Below, in pieces: positions 9,634 to 21,734 of a DNA stretch of 64,000 nt. The first letter of the stretch is position 1. Each line of letters starts with the position of its first letter. The position numbers were made by a program, and so were the translations under genes. Source of the DNA: Okapia johnstoni (lineage: Eukaryota > Chordata > Mammalia > Artiodactyla > Giraffidae). The notes below the pieces were generated by a model that had not been told where the DNA came from, ran no database searches, and saw only the letters and a list, made by a program, of their open reading frames with translations. The stretch is taken from NCBI GenBank assembly GCA_024291935.2, contig CM044311.1, forward strand, positions 20,235,001-20,299,000, given 5' to 3'.

Positions 9634-11210
9634 AGAATCAGACTGATTATATTCTTTCCAGCCAATGGTGGAAAAGCTCTATACAGTTAAGAAAAACAAG
9701 ACCGGGAGCTGACTGAGGCTCAGATCATGAACTCCTTATTGCCAAATTCAGACTTAAATTGAAGAATGTAGGGAAAACCACTTGACCATTCAGGTATGAC
9801 CTATATTAAATCCCTTATGATTATACAGTAGAAGTGACAAATAGATTCAAAGGATTAGAGCTGATAGACAGAGTGGCTGAAGAACTATGGATGGAGGTTC
9901 ATGACATTGTACAGGAGGCCGCGATCAACACCATCCCCAAGAAAAAGAAATGCGAAAAGAAAAAATGATTGTCTGTGGAGGCCTTACAAACAGCTATGAA
10001 AAGAAGAGAAGTGAAAGGCAAAAGAAAAAAGGATAGATATACTCACATGAATGCAGGGTTCCAAAGAATAGCCAGGAGAGATAAGAGAGCCTTCCTCAGT
10101 GATCAGTGCAAAGAGATAGAGGAAAACAGTAAAATGGGAAAGACTAGAGATCTCTTTAAGAAAATTAGGGATACCAAGGGAACATTTCATGCAAAAATGG
10201 GCACCAATAAAGGACAGAAATGGTATGGACCTAACAGAAGCAGAAGATATTAAGAAGAGATGGCAAGAATACACAGAAGAACTATACAAAAAGATTTTCA
10301 TGACCCAGACATCCTGGAATGTCTGGTGTAATCACTCACCTAGAGCCAGACATCCTGGAATGTGAAGTCAAGTCGGCCTTAGAAAGCATCACCACAAACA
10401 AAGCTAGTGGAGGTGACAGAATTCCAGTTGAGCTATTTCAAATCCTAAAAGATGATGCTGTGAAAATGCTGCAAACAATATGCCAGCAAATTTGGAAAAC
10501 TCAGCAGTGACCCCAGGACTGGAAAAGGACAGTTTTCATTCCAATCTCAAAGAAAGGCAATGCCAAACGATGTTGAAACTACCACACAATCGCACTCATC
10601 TCACACACTAGCAAATCAATGCTCAAAATTCTTCAAGCCAGGCTTCAACAGAACATGAACCAAGAAATTCCAGATGTTCAAGCTGGTTTTAGAAAAGGCA
10701 GAGGAACCAGAGATCAAATTGCCAACACCCACTGGATCATTGAAAAAACAAGAGAATTCCAGAGAAACATCTATTTCTGCTTTATTGACTATGCCACAGT
10801 CTTTGACTGTGTTGATCACAACAAACTGTGGACAATTCTTCAAGAGATGGGAATACCAGACCATCTTACCTGCTTCTGATAAATCTGTATACAGGTCAAG
10901 AATCAACAGAACTGGACATGGAATAGCAGACTGGTTCCAAATTGGGAAAGGCATACTTCAAGGCTGTATATTGTCACCCTACTTATTATCTTCTATGCAG
11001 AGTACATCATGCATAATACCAGGCTGGGTGGAGCACAAGCTGGAATCAACATTGCCAGGAGAAATATCAATAACTTCAGAAATGCAGATGACACCAATCT
11101 TATGGTAGAAAGAGAAGAAGAACTAAAGAGTCTCTTGATGAAAGTGAAAGAGGAGAGTGGAAAAGTTGTCTTAAAACTCAAGATTCAGAAAACTAAGATC
11201 ATGGCATTTG
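9634..11210 (+). pseudogene. BovB LINE relic: endonuclease end to reverse transcriptase
   Basis: BovB encodes an endonuclease followed by a reverse transcriptase used for target-primed reverse transcription. This plus-strand copy starts inside the endonuclease. The catalytic SDH triplet is intact at 9720-9728, but the codon two before it is a stop (TGA, 9714-9716). The linker follows, then the fingers and palm of the RT. The motif A equivalent FDCVDH near 10800 is preserved. The YADD catalytic box has become NADD (near 11085). Several frameshifts split the frame (for example around 10250-10320 and 10880-11010). It is cut at both ends: the last third of the ORF and the 3' end are missing, and a CHR-2-like fragment follows within 20 bp. 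Dead copy. Confidence 0.9.
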
Positions 11211-11224
11211 ATCACAGCATATGT

Positions 11225-11312
11225 ATTTCTTCTCTTGCTGTGGAGCATGGACTCTAGGGCATGCAAGCTTTAGTTGTTGTGGCCTGTGGGTTCAGTAGTT
11301 GGGGCCCATGCC
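11225..11312 (-). mobile_element. CHR-2-type SINE fragment
   Basis: CTTCTCTTGCTGTGGAGCATG, then CTAGGGCATGCAAGCTTTAG and GTTCAGTAGTTGGGG, match the repeated inner part of the cetartiodactyl CHR-2 (tRNA-Glu) SINE read on the minus strand. The tRNA head is missing. It directly follows the truncated BovB, suggesting that a deletion or insertion removed the BovB 3' end. Confidence 0.65.
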
Positions 11313-12069
11313 CACTTACTCTTCTGTTTAAAAGTTTTATATCCTACTATGGAGTGATCTCTTTCTCTATTTTTTTTTTTAATCCTTGATTCATTCTAGA
11401 TTTTTCTTCTTAAGTCAGCTATGTCTAAAGTATCTTACTATGGCTGAGAAGTAATTAGAGATCCAAATCTTGAACTTTCCTGAGGAAGTAGGCCACCAAA
11501 TGGGGTTCAAAATTATCCAATGTCTTTTTAAGTACTTTGAGAAACTTCGAGTATTGCAGATTATTTAAAGTTTATTAATTTACCCTTGAGGTGAGATGCA
11601 AAATGATTTGGCTTATATTTACCTTGGATGAATTATTTAAGAAATTTGGTGATACTTAGTTCATTCTAACATTAGCAGCCTGGCATCTGGGGGTTTATAG
11701 ATAATCCGTCCTTTCTAAGCAACTCAATGTTACATTTGCTTCTTATATAATAAGTAGACATTTTGAGATTTGAAAGCTAAGTTGAGGGAGGCACCAATAG
11801 ATCTCTTTAAAAAATGTTTGAAATTTACTTGCATTTCTTCTTTTGATGACATTTCAGTTCACTCTCCCAGAACAAATTGTATTGTGACATTTTTAAGCAT
11901 GCAGGTGAATTCATGCGCTAATTTTTTGCTATTTTTTTGTCATGTTGTTGACCATTGCAAAGTTTTTCTCTTTGATATTTGTTCTTTTTAGTCGACTATC
12001 TGTATGTACACACATAGTAGAAACAACATGGATAGAGTGAAATCCCTTGACTCTTATGCAATTTTACTG
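11313..12069. other. Non-coding DNA, no gene seen
   Basis: AT-rich. A 73-codon frame at 11770-11991 shows no recognisable domain. Confidence 0.5.
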
Positions 12070-12272
12070 TTTGGTGGTTCCCAACTAGTTGGCCCCACCA
12101 CCACATTTCACAAAGTCAAGACAGTTTTTTCTGTTATTACTGGGTTGGTTGGTTGAGATATGTTATAGGTATATACTGAAAAGAAAGAAGGGACACTGCT
12201 AATCATACTGCCATTCACAGGACAGAGGCTTGCAATGAAGAAGAGCTCTGAGGTTGAGAAACACTTGACTAG
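12070..12272. mobile_element. hAT-Charlie-type non-autonomous DNA transposon relic
   Basis: Ends resemble the mammalian hAT terminal inverted repeats: TTGGTGGTTCCCAAC at the left and GAGGTTGAGAAACACTT at the right. Internal phrases (GACAGTTTTTTCTGTTATTACTGG, shortened here to the recognisable core GACAGTTTTTTCTG, and CATTCACAGGACAG) match an old MER-type element. The family is not named with confidence. Confidence 0.6.
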
Positions 12273-12404
12273 TTGAACAAAATACCATCTTGATGCTTTT
12301 GCACAAAGACCAAATGATTGCAGTCTTGCACCATGATTGCAATGAATGGGTACTATGTGGTGAGATATTTCTGAGTCTTCAATATTTCACCTGCAAGTTT
12401 CAAG

Positions 12405-12545
12405 TTCTCTGATGTTGGCAAAGCAACTAAATCTTTCTGAATATAATCTTCCTTTTTATAGAATTGACTCAACTCCACCTTCATCCTATGGTTGCCAGAA
12501 GGCTTAAATTAGATGCATATATAAAACATTTAGCAATGTGTTTGA
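12405..12545 (+). mobile_element. MIR SINE relic
   Basis: GTTGGCAAAGCAACTAAATC, then a CTTCATCCTATGGTTGCCAG region and AAACATTTAGCAATGTG near the end, follow the order of MIR from its core to its 3' part. Diverged. Confidence 0.65.
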
Positions 12546-12925
12546 GATGTATTAAAATCTCAAGAGTTTTCCTCCATCTCTCATGATACTATAATACATT
12601 TCAGCAATTTCAAAAACATTACTTCTTATTTTAACATCTTAGTCAGAAGAATAAATACATATACATTTTTAATCAAGAAAATAAGAGAGGAAGTATTTAG
12701 TGTTGGCTTGATGGCTCTATTTTCTTTTGTACTTTAAACTTTTCATCATCTACTTCTTCAGGAAATATTTTAATGTCTTATGCATCTATCAGTGAGAAAT
12801 CTTGAGCAACATAGCGTTAGGTCAGAAAGTAAAATACATACTTCTTTTAGCTATCTTGAGAAAAAAATTAATAAAAGTTTTAATTTTTTGAATTTAAATA
12901 TTTTCTTGAATAAAAAGAGACAGGC

Positions 12926-13149
12926 ATGTGTGTGTGCATGCTAAGTCGCTTCAGTTGTATCCAACTCTTTCTGACCTTATGGACTATTGCCCACCAGGCT
13001 CCTCTGTCCATGGGATTCTCCAGCCAAGAATGCTGAAGTGGGTTGCCATGCCCTACTCTGGGGATCTTCCTGACTCAGGGATCAAATCTGCAATCTTACA
13101 TCTCCTGCATTGGCAGGTAGGTTCTTTACCACTAGTGCCACCTAGTGGC
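12926..13149 (-). mobile_element. Bov-tA-type SINE
   Basis: Minus-strand SINE from GCATGCTAAGTCGCTTCAG to the head near GTGCCACCTAGTGGCA. The last bases of the head (normally AGGGAAGCCC) are altered: a CTAGTGG block inserts, and AGGAAGCC follows about 10 bp later. The altered end makes a 7-bp hairpin, CCACTAG (13129-13135) with CTAGTGG (13142-13148). Confidence 0.88.
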
Positions 13150-14949
13150 ATATCTTCAGGAAGCCTGAAGACTGGCATATCTGTATATATAAATTCTATA
13201 CATTTAAATACATTTCAGGATACTCTTGGAAGATTCCTTAAAAATAGCACACACAGTTTGCTCTTTTAGCTTGATATTTCTACCTATTTTTCTCCCTGAA
13301 ATAAAGAATAAAATGTCCAGGCTGGGATTGGGTACAAATATGATATGGAAAACTTGTATCACTTAGAAATTTGTGACTGCATATTCATGGAAATGCAGTC
13401 AAATGAATGAATGCCTATATTCCAGGTATTCATACACAATGTAATCTTGAATCCTGATTTTTTTGGCAAGAAAGAGATCAAAAGTTTTCATGCGAGTCAA
13501 ACATTTCAATATGCATACACTTTCCTCCATTTCTTTCCTTTCCCCAGGCAAGCACAAAACTTTCAAATAAAATTGCCTGTTTAGTAGCTTTCATTTCCTT
13601 CTAGAATCCTTCAGAAAATATTAAAAGTTTTTCTGACAAGGTTAGCTCCTTTTCAGCAAACATAATAAATCCAGGATTTAAGTAGTCATGTACTTTTACA
13701 ATGCATATAAAAACAGACTTGCCTTGAATTTATGAATTTTCTATTTCATGTAATACTTGAGAGGTAATAATTATTTTTTTCCTTTTTGATCACAATGTGT
13801 AACCCAAATTTATAATTTATACTGGGATAAGACCTGAGTGTTCTTTTGACAAAGTTAAAGTAAAGGTAGCAATGTAAGGCAACTCAACTATGTATAAGAT
13901 TTTCCACTGAGGTGTAGGAAGAAAACTACAGCCTTTCTAGTTATATCTTTATTTTATAGTAAAGAAATTTATTTTAAAATAAATAAAATAAAGTTAAGTT
14001 TCTGAATATAGGACAGAAGAACTTACTGTATCCCATACATAGTAGTGAGGTGTTGGTTGGGATACTCAACATGTCTGAGGACTCTCAAGAAATCCTAAAC
14101 ATTTCAGAGATCCATAGAGTTGCTTTCACTTTTCATTTCAGAGTAATGCCATAAACTACAATCTCACTTTGCCTGTTTAAGTAAAACTATCTATAGCATA
14201 GCACAGTTATAGCATAAGCATTCATCCCAAATGGACAAGCTTTTAAAACATTCCTTAGCAGAAACTAGTTCAAAGAGAGTACTGACATACAAGAAATGAA
14301 CAGTGAGAAAATGGCAGAACTACCTTTTATCCTATGACTAGTAGGAGATCTTTTGAAGCACCATTATGAGAGAAAGACAGTGATGACCTAATGACACATG
14401 AAAATAAATTAGTTAAAAATTAATATTGTCATGTTATTGAAATATGAATGTATGCCACTGTTATAACAATGAACCATCTTCTAAGTGTGTGTGTGTCAGT
14501 GTATATGTAATGAAAATTGCGACTTCTTGAGGTACCATTTTAACTTCTGCTAACAATTACATAAAACTAAATCAATTTAGAACCAGACTTTTGAATATCT
14601 GTATCTTTCATTGCTAAACCAGTGTTTTAGGGAAAACTCAAAATCAATAATGTAATTCACTTACTATTATTGCTATTAATATGTCAATAATACATAAAAT
14701 ATAGCTTTAATCATATTGTAGATAATATATTAACTATACTCTTATTATACAATAACCAAAATTTAACAATATGTTAGTGAGAACAACAAAAAAATTTCTT
14801 TATCCCTAACAAAGAAAAGAAAAAAATGTTTTCAATTGTCTTTAAATTTTAGATTATCAGTGATAAATATATTATTAAATTTATATTTACTATTGTAAGC
14901 ATAGAATATACTGATAAATATTCATATTAAATATAAATACCTTTATATA
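13150..14949. other. Unassigned AT-rich DNA
   Basis: No gene or clear repeat. Very AT-rich from 14640 on. A short GTGTGTGTGT run lies near 14486. Confidence 0.5.
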
Positions 14950-15546
14950 CTTTTTGGGCTCCAAAATCACCTCAGATGGTAACTGTAGCCATGAAATAAA
15001 AAGACGCTAACTCCTTGGAAGAAAAGTTATGCCGAACCTAGATAGCATATTAAAAAGCAGAGACATTACTTTGCTAACAAAGGTCCACCTAGTCAAGGCT
15101 ATGTTTTTTACAGTAGTCATGTGTGCATATTTGAGTTGGACTATAAAGAAAGCTGAGTGCTAAAGAATTGATGCTTTTGAACTGTGGTGTTGGAGAAGAC
15201 TCTTGAGAGTCCCTTGGACTGTAAGGAGATCCAACCAGTCCATCCTAAAGGAGATCAGTCCTGGGTGTTCATTGGAAGGACTAATGTTGAAGCTGAAACT
15301 CCAATACTTTGGCCACCTGATGTGCAGAGCTGACTCATTTGAAAACACCCTGATTCTGGGAAAGATTGAGGGCAGGAGGAGAAGGGGACAACAGAGGATG
15401 AGATGGTTGGATGGCATCACTGACTCAATGGACATGAGTTTGACTAAACTCAGGGAGTTGGTGATGGACAGGGAGACCTGGCGTGTTGTAGTCCATGGGG
15501 TCGCAAAGAGTTGGACACGACTGAGTGACTGAACTGAACTGAACAG
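14950..15546 (+). mobile_element. BovB 3' end with open C-terminal frame
   Basis: Plus-strand 3' 600 bp of BovB, ending in the characteristic TGAACTGAACTGAAC tail. A stop-free stretch of 109 codons (15203-15532) covers the conserved C-terminal domain (residues such as WTRLSD at its end), but a stop or frameshift cuts it from the upstream RT portion, which is absent. A TA/ATAG-rich tract follows the tail. Confidence 0.94.
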
Positions 15547-16261
15547 ATATATAGATATATGCATATGCACATGTATTTTTACACATACCACAAAGAGCAA
15601 TTATTTACTGATGGATATGCACTAACAAAAATGCTTGAAGAATTCTGCTGCAATGTTACAAGTAGAAATTCATTATATTATTGCCTTCAAAGGGCCTACA
15701 AATATAATAAAATAATAAAGCAAATAACAATATTTTATGTCCCTTTAGTAATTTAAAAACAGTGATAATAGAGCTATTGATTATGAAATATGCTGAAAGG
15801 ATTATACTAATTTTTTAAACCATTTAATCAAGAAATAGCAACATACACAGTTTAATTCTTTTTTATTTTAGAAATTTAAAGAAAATTATTAAAAGTATCA
15901 GTATTTTATACAATGTTTTATATGAGCTTATGTGGCTTTTTGACATTACAGGGTGCTTTCATACACTTTACCTTGTTTTAATTTTGACATATGAAGCAGC
16001 TTGCGAACCACTTAGATTACATGTGTTTTGTTACAATTTAGAAGAAAAATCTGGGATTCAGAGAGGTCATTCACTCAATCACACACCTAAGAGACTTGAA
16101 GACATGAATTTTCTTCCCTCTATTTTCTCTATTGGCTTTGTAATCTTCTCCAGCTCACACTAATGCTGTTTTCACAAATATTTTCCAAGTATTTAAAATT
16201 GATTGGCTAATACTGCTTTTTTCTCTCGTCCCTCAAAAGGCATATTTGATGAAAAAGGACT
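15547..16261. other. Non-coding AT-rich DNA
   Basis: No gene. Contains a MIR-like relic at about 15945-16100 (listed separately). Confidence 0.5.
15945..16100 (-). mobile_element. MIR-like relic
   Basis: ATTTAGAAGAAAAATCTGGG, then ATTCAGAGAGGTCATTCACTC and AATCACACACCTAAG, parallel the reverse complement of the MIR core (ACTGAGGCTCAGAGAGGTTAAG... GTCACACAGCTAAG). Diverged. Confidence 0.55.
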
Positions 16262-16272
16262 GACAGTGAGTT

Positions 16273-16404
16273 GCTGCTGCTGCTGCTAAGTCGCTTCAGT
16301 CGTGTCTGACTCTGTGCGACCCCATAGAGGCAGCCCACCAGGCTCTGCCATCCCTGGGATTCTCCAGGCAAGAATACTGGAGTGGGTTGCCATTTCCTTC
16401 TCCA
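16273..16404 (-). mobile_element. BOV-A2 SINE monomer with target-site duplication
   Basis: Minus-strand monomer: (CTG)n at the left, TAAGTCGCTTCAGTCGTGTC, ending CATTTCCTTCTCCA. Flanked by perfect 11-bp direct repeats GACAGTGAGTT at 16262-16272 and 16405-16415, so both insertion edges are exact. Confidence 0.96.
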
Positions 16405-16479
16405 GACAGTGAGTTAGGAGTCATTAAATTTTTTAGCTTCTGCTCGATAGATTCACATTTTTTAGAAACTTACTTTGCC

Positions 16480-16920
16480 ATGATACCATCAATATTACTT
16501 TGTTGTTGTCTGTGGTGGAGATGACTGTCCATTAAAATCCTCTTCCTGGATACAGGACAAGATGACATTTTCCAGCCTCTCTTTCAATCAGTGTAGTCAT
16601 TTGACTGAGTTCTTCTTAAGGAGATGAGTAGGGGGAGTGCATGCTACTTTCATGTTTGAACCACTACCCGGCTACATGGGCCTCCTCCATGTCTCTTCTT
16701 CCTCCTGTCACCAATCCCTGAGCAGGACAGACCAGTTTTTATGGTGTGGATAGTGACAAGGCTCTAAAGGACACCAGCACTGTAGAAGGGAGGGGACAGG
16801 GACTCTGGATCTCTGTGTGGTATGGAGGAGAGTTGCCATTCAGCCAAAAACACCTGCCTAGACTATAAAACGACAAAGAAATAGGAACCCCTTATAGGTC
16901 ATTTTGTTAGAGTAATTTAC
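16480..16920. mobile_element. Ancient mammalian interspersed repeat, family unassigned
   Basis: AAAATCCTCTTCCTGGATAC, TTTTCCAGCCTCTC, GTCATTTGACTGAGTTCTTC and a GACAAAGAAATAGGAACC end resemble a common mammalian repeat with an LTR-like 3' end. I recognise the phrases but not the exact family. Confidence 0.45.
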
Positions 16921-16981
16921 AGTAGGCTTTAATATAATATTTTAAATTTAATTTTTAAATGCATTGTTTTTCTTTTCACAA

Positions 16982-17193
16982 TATACCATATGTGGCTCAG
17001 ACAGTAAAGAATCTGCAATGCAGGAGGACCAGGTTTGATACCTGGGTTGGGAAGATCCCCTGGGGAAGGCAATGGCTACCCACCCCAATATTCTTGCCTG
17101 GAGAATCCCTTAGAAATAGGAGCCTGGCGGGCCACAGTCCCTGGGGTTGCAAAGATTCAGACAAGACTGAACAACTAACACTTTCACTTTGAA
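16982..17193 (+). mobile_element. Bov-tA SINE
   Basis: Plus-strand copy, head damaged (ATACCATATGTGGCTCAG), tail CTAACACTTTCACTTTG intact. Confidence 0.92.
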
Positions 17194-18004
17194 AGTTTTC
17201 AGGACATTTTTTCTTCCCTTCTTGGCTTCTCTGGCTTCTCAGGCCTGTAGAGAGAGCCCAATCATTATTGAAAACTTATTTCCCATTATATTTGATAGCA
17301 AAACGTCTTTCAGATTTTCTGTTTACCTCTCAGGCTCCTCTGCTAGGCTTGCTTAATGTGCTGATTAGCATAGCGAGATGAACTTGAGCTCACCTTTAAA
17401 CTGCAAAGCTTATATTGTGATGCACATAGCAAACTTTGTGGAGAAGCACAGAATAACACAAAATGTGTCAATTTTCCCTACCCTTGCATTGTAAAGGCTC
17501 TCCTTATGACCTCAAAATGCCAAAATGAAGGAAGTGCTCATGTGACGTTTTTTTGCTACATACAACACATAATCCATTAGATGCCTTTACCTGAAGAAAT
17601 CACATGCTGTACAGAAGTCATTTTAGAAAATACTTATGTATAGTTGACTACATTAGTAACAATTTTATACTTTGCTTTGGAGTCACTGCTGTTATCGAGT
17701 CTTATGGAGTGAGTGTAATAGTTGGAAACTATTGAAGAATAGTTCATTCTGGGGCGTCTGTAACACAGCCCACTTTCTAGTCTCTCAGATGTCTAATTCA
17801 AGGCTAATTTCCAAGGTTTAGAGACTTTTATTATAGTGATTAGACTAGGAATTCCAGAGTTTACGTAGACCAAAATCTACTCGGTAAATTCTTCATAATC
17901 CCCCGATGACTCTCATCTGTAAGGAGTTACACTCGGTTCAATGCTAGAAGTCTAGCATATTCTGTACAACCAGGGTTCTGCTCATTTATCTGTCCTTCAG
18001 TTAA
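17194..18004. other. Non-coding DNA, no gene seen
   Basis: No recognised gene or repeat. Confidence 0.5.
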
Positions 18005-18600
18005 TCAACATTGTTGTTCAAACTCTAAGTCGTGTCCAACTCTTTGCGACCCCAAGGACTGTATCACACTAGGTTTCACTGTCCATCACCATTTCCTGGA
18101 GCTTGCTCAAACTCATGTCCTTTGAGTTGGTGATGCCATCCAACCATCTCATCCTCTGTCACCCTGTTCTCCTCCTGCCTTCAATCTTTCCCAGCATCAG
18201 GGTCTTTTCCAATGAGTCAGCTCTTCACATATAGTAGCCACATTATTGGCACTTCAGCAACGGTCCTTCCAGTGAATATTCAGGGTTGATTTCTTTTAGA
18301 ATTGACTGCTCTGATCTCTTTGCAGTTCAAGAGACTACCGAGAGTCTTCTCTAACACCACAATTTGAAAACATCAATTCTTTGTTGCTCAGCCTTCTTTA
18401 TATATAAATCTCATATCCATATATGACTATTGGAAAAACTTTAGCTTTGACTTTTTGGGTCTTTGTCAACAAAGTGATGCATCTATTTTTTAATACTCTG
18501 TGTAGATTTATCATAGCTTTCCTTCCATGGAGCAAGCATCTTTTAGTTTTGTGGCTGCAGTTCCTGTCTGCAGTGATTTTGGAGCTGAAAAAAATTTCAT
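18005..18600 (-). mobile_element. BovB 3' end, old copy
   Basis: Minus-strand 3' 590 bp of BovB. More diverged than most copies here: the tail is reduced to GTTGTTCAAACTCTAAGTCG and the frame holds many stops. Confidence 0.9.
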
Positions 18601-20394
18601 AATAAATTACTGTGCAGTTTAATATAACTCTAAAGACGTAAAGAATTAGAGAAATAATGTTCTAAATATTTGGGAAGCCAATAAAGTTTTGTATGTATAT
18701 AGCCAGCAATCAACCATAAGTAAGAAATATGAAATATATAAATAATCCATGTATATATATATTTTTTTAAATTTCAAGACTGTAGAAACTTTTCCTAAAA
18801 GCCCTTCAAATTTGTCCACACTTTCTCCTGCTCATCTTTCCTACTTGTCTCCTTCATCTGTTACGTCAAAAATTCAACATTTTTCTTATACCATTCTATT
18901 ATTACACTAATTATATTGATGATTTGACTTATGGTAACATAGTGATGATGCAAAGGGGAATGATTGAGACTGTATAGAAGTTAATGAAGTGGTTAGTTGT
19001 ATTGTTTTACAAAATGCACATAAGAAGAAAAAAAAATATATCTCCTCTGTCAGATTAACTTTAAATCTGTGGATTAAGAAACTGTACCAGACTGCTTTTA
19101 TAGCAAGATATATGTATATGTCTGTGTATGTGAAGGATGTGCACATTATTTTCAACTTTAAATACAACTTTAGATATATTTTTACTTGTAAAATGTTTAT
19201 GCTTAATTAGTTTAAACTCTACTGAGTTGTAGGTAGTATTCTGTAACTTGGAGTCATGGATGGTACAGAAATTGAAGAATCTACTTCAAAGGGTCTCATA
19301 TGTTCTGTGTTCTTTCCTAATTGTGCATATTAAAAATCTTTTAGGTTCTGTTGCTTACGATTCTTATAAAAACTCCATAGATGTGGGCACACTGGTGACT
19401 AGAGAAGTTCTGTGGTTTTCTCAGTAGTGGGTAGAAAAGAGAGATACATGGGGGATTTCTTCCTGACCCAGTTAGTGTCTATTGCATATGCCCATTTTTC
19501 TCCTTCCCTTCTAACGATGTTGTTTCCCTCTTGTCCTCTTCTCACTACTTAAAAGTAATGCAACTTAATATAAGCAGTTTCTCCCAGGGATATTTTTTAG
19601 AGGGGCAGTCTGGGGATTTTGAAAGACTAACATGAAGTTTTTGCCTTTAGTATGGTTGAAAGGTCTCTGGTCCCACCATGGGTGCTGCTGAATGATCCAA
19701 AGTCTTAACACATTGGTCTCTTCATCAGCGTAGACAGCCATGGGAGGTTAATCTAGAAAGCGTGGTTGTAATAAGGTGGTTGCCTGAAAAGAAAGACTTA
19801 CTTTATCTTCTCAGTATCCTCTTAATGCTGAGAACTGTAGTTCTTCATGCAATAATAAAAATAATAACAAGGACAAATAAAAGGCATTGTACTTAAGATT
19901 CAAACATTAACATAAAGATTAAAATATTTCAATGAGAAAATAAACTGTAGCTATCTTTACTTTTTAATATTTAATGCAAAGTAATTTTAATAGATTCTTA
20001 CTTTAAAAAACCTATAAAATAGATTTTAGTTATACTTATCTATTAACTAATTCAATTTTAATTTAGTTTAAGAATACACACACATTGTTTTCTAAGATTG
20101 GCCTTCCGTGTAGAGACTGCTCTCATATGCATATTTTTCAAGGCCATTGGAAGTCAGAAAGTCTTGGTACCATCCCTAGATTCATAATGAAGGCATTGTC
20201 ATGGATGAGGCAAATTTGAAGTCTGCATAAATAGTAAATCTTTACCTTAAAGGGCACATAGTACTGTCTTCCTTAGAGAATTATGTTAAGTGAGGTCAAA
20301 AACATATTCTCACACAATTCTTATTTCCTCTAGAGTGCCCTGCAGAGTTTGAGGGACTTGCTGGATTTGAATAAATATTTGTTAAACAAAGATG
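18601..20394. other. Unassigned AT-rich DNA
   Basis: No gene or clear repeat apart from short TA runs near 18745-18765 and an A-rich stretch near 19025. The frames at 18907-19210 occur on both strands and are low complexity. Confidence 0.5.
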
Positions 20395-20395
20395 A

Positions 20396-20610
20396 GGGCT
20401 TCCCTGGTGGTTCAGGGATAAAAAGTCTACCTGCAATGCAGGAGATGCAGGTTCAATCCGTGCACTGGGGAGATCTCCTGGAGGAGGAAATGGCAACCCA
20501 CTCCAATATTCTTGCCTGGGAAATCCATTGGACAGAGGAGCCTGGGAGGCTACAGTCCATGGGGTTGTAAAGACTCAGATATGACTTAGAGACTAAAAAA
20601 CAACAGCAAC
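20396..20610 (+). mobile_element. Bov-tA SINE
   Basis: Plus-strand copy from GGGCTTCCCTGGTGGTTCAG to GACTAAAAAACAACAGCAAC. Confidence 0.93.
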
Positions 20611-20639
20611 AAAAATACAAGTCAGCAGTTCATTTAAGA

Positions 20640-21200
20640 ATCTTTATCACTTAGCTATTTCTGCGTAACCAACACTTGTAACTTATTGACAGGGTTTGGA
20701 GTGGGTGTGGATTTTTGCAGAAACTAAAGACTGTGGCCAGTGATTTGTTATGTGAGAGGATAAAAGACATATTAATATGTCTTCAGTCAATAAATTGTTT
20801 AAGATTATTGGAACTACAGTCATTTTAATCTGTCTCAAGGTGATGAGTCTTTGGGAAGTTCTGCAGATCTAGGTCGTACATGACTGATCTTGGTGTAAAC
20901 AGTGGGTGAGTCAGCTGGGATCTGGCTGGTCATACATTGCCTCAATTTGGGTGGGTCTCTCTGTTCAGGGTACTCTTTCACCTGACAGCTGGCAGGTCCA
21001 ACTTATTCTCAAGGTAAATGAGCAAAGTTCCAACAGAGTGCAGTATAAATGGCCTCCAGAGCTCTATACTCAATGTCTTGCTGTGACAGCTCTGCACTAT
21101 ATAGGCCAAATGACAAGAACAGCTATGATTCCAGGGGTAGAGATAGAAACTTCACTTCTAGTTGGGAAAAGCTGCCATATGTCACATAAACAACAAGTAT
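20640..21200. mobile_element. Ancient mammalian interspersed repeat, family unassigned
   Basis: AGCTATTTCTGCGTAACCAA at the left, then GAGTCAGCTGGGATCTGGC, and GATTCCAGGGGTAGAGATAG near the right, follow the order of a common mammalian repeat whose name I cannot give. A 100-codon frame (20906-21208) runs through it and is not a gene. Confidence 0.5.
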
Positions 21201-21734
21201 ATAGGTAGGAGTGGTGAGGAGGGGCCCTTTTTACCACCAATATGTGAAATATTGAAGTGAAAAAAGGAAGAAATCAAAACATACTCGAGGCTCAAAATTC
21301 CTGCATGATGAATTTGTTAGTAGTCACTTTTTTTTCCCTGTAAGCAGCTCTAAATGACAGGAAAAAAAATCCACAATAGGTGGCAGCAGAATAAGCTTTT
21401 CAAATAACATGTTATTTGTCAAAACAGCATAGTTATTCACACAAACGACCTGGCTGTGGTCTTGTCAAAGCCCTGATTTTCATGATCTGAGCATTGCTAT
21501 TTATAGCAGAGTGCTTCTATAGCTGGGCCTTTCAATTCCTCTGCTTATTTTTTTTTTTAACCTTTCTGCACTATTTCCTATTTAAATTTATATAACTTGC
21601 TACAAAATTCCCTTTTTATTGCAAAAATGATTGGTTTAGTTGCTCTGGTAATCTTTCCTTTTTTTTTCCTTCCTAAAGTAATGCACAGAATTGCACAACC
21701 TTTACTTTGCAGGATTATTCTTCTTTTTTTAATT
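21201..21734. other. Non-coding DNA, no gene seen
   Basis: Several T and A homopolymer runs; nothing recognised. Confidence 0.5.

Noticed and set aside
13129..13148. CCACTAG...CTAGTGG palindrome as a CTCF site
   Set aside because: Spacing does not fit the CTCF consensus (an extra base), and it lies at a damaged SINE head.
20906..21208. 100-codon plus-strand frame as a gene
   Set aside because: Runs through an ancient interspersed repeat and has no domain resemblance.
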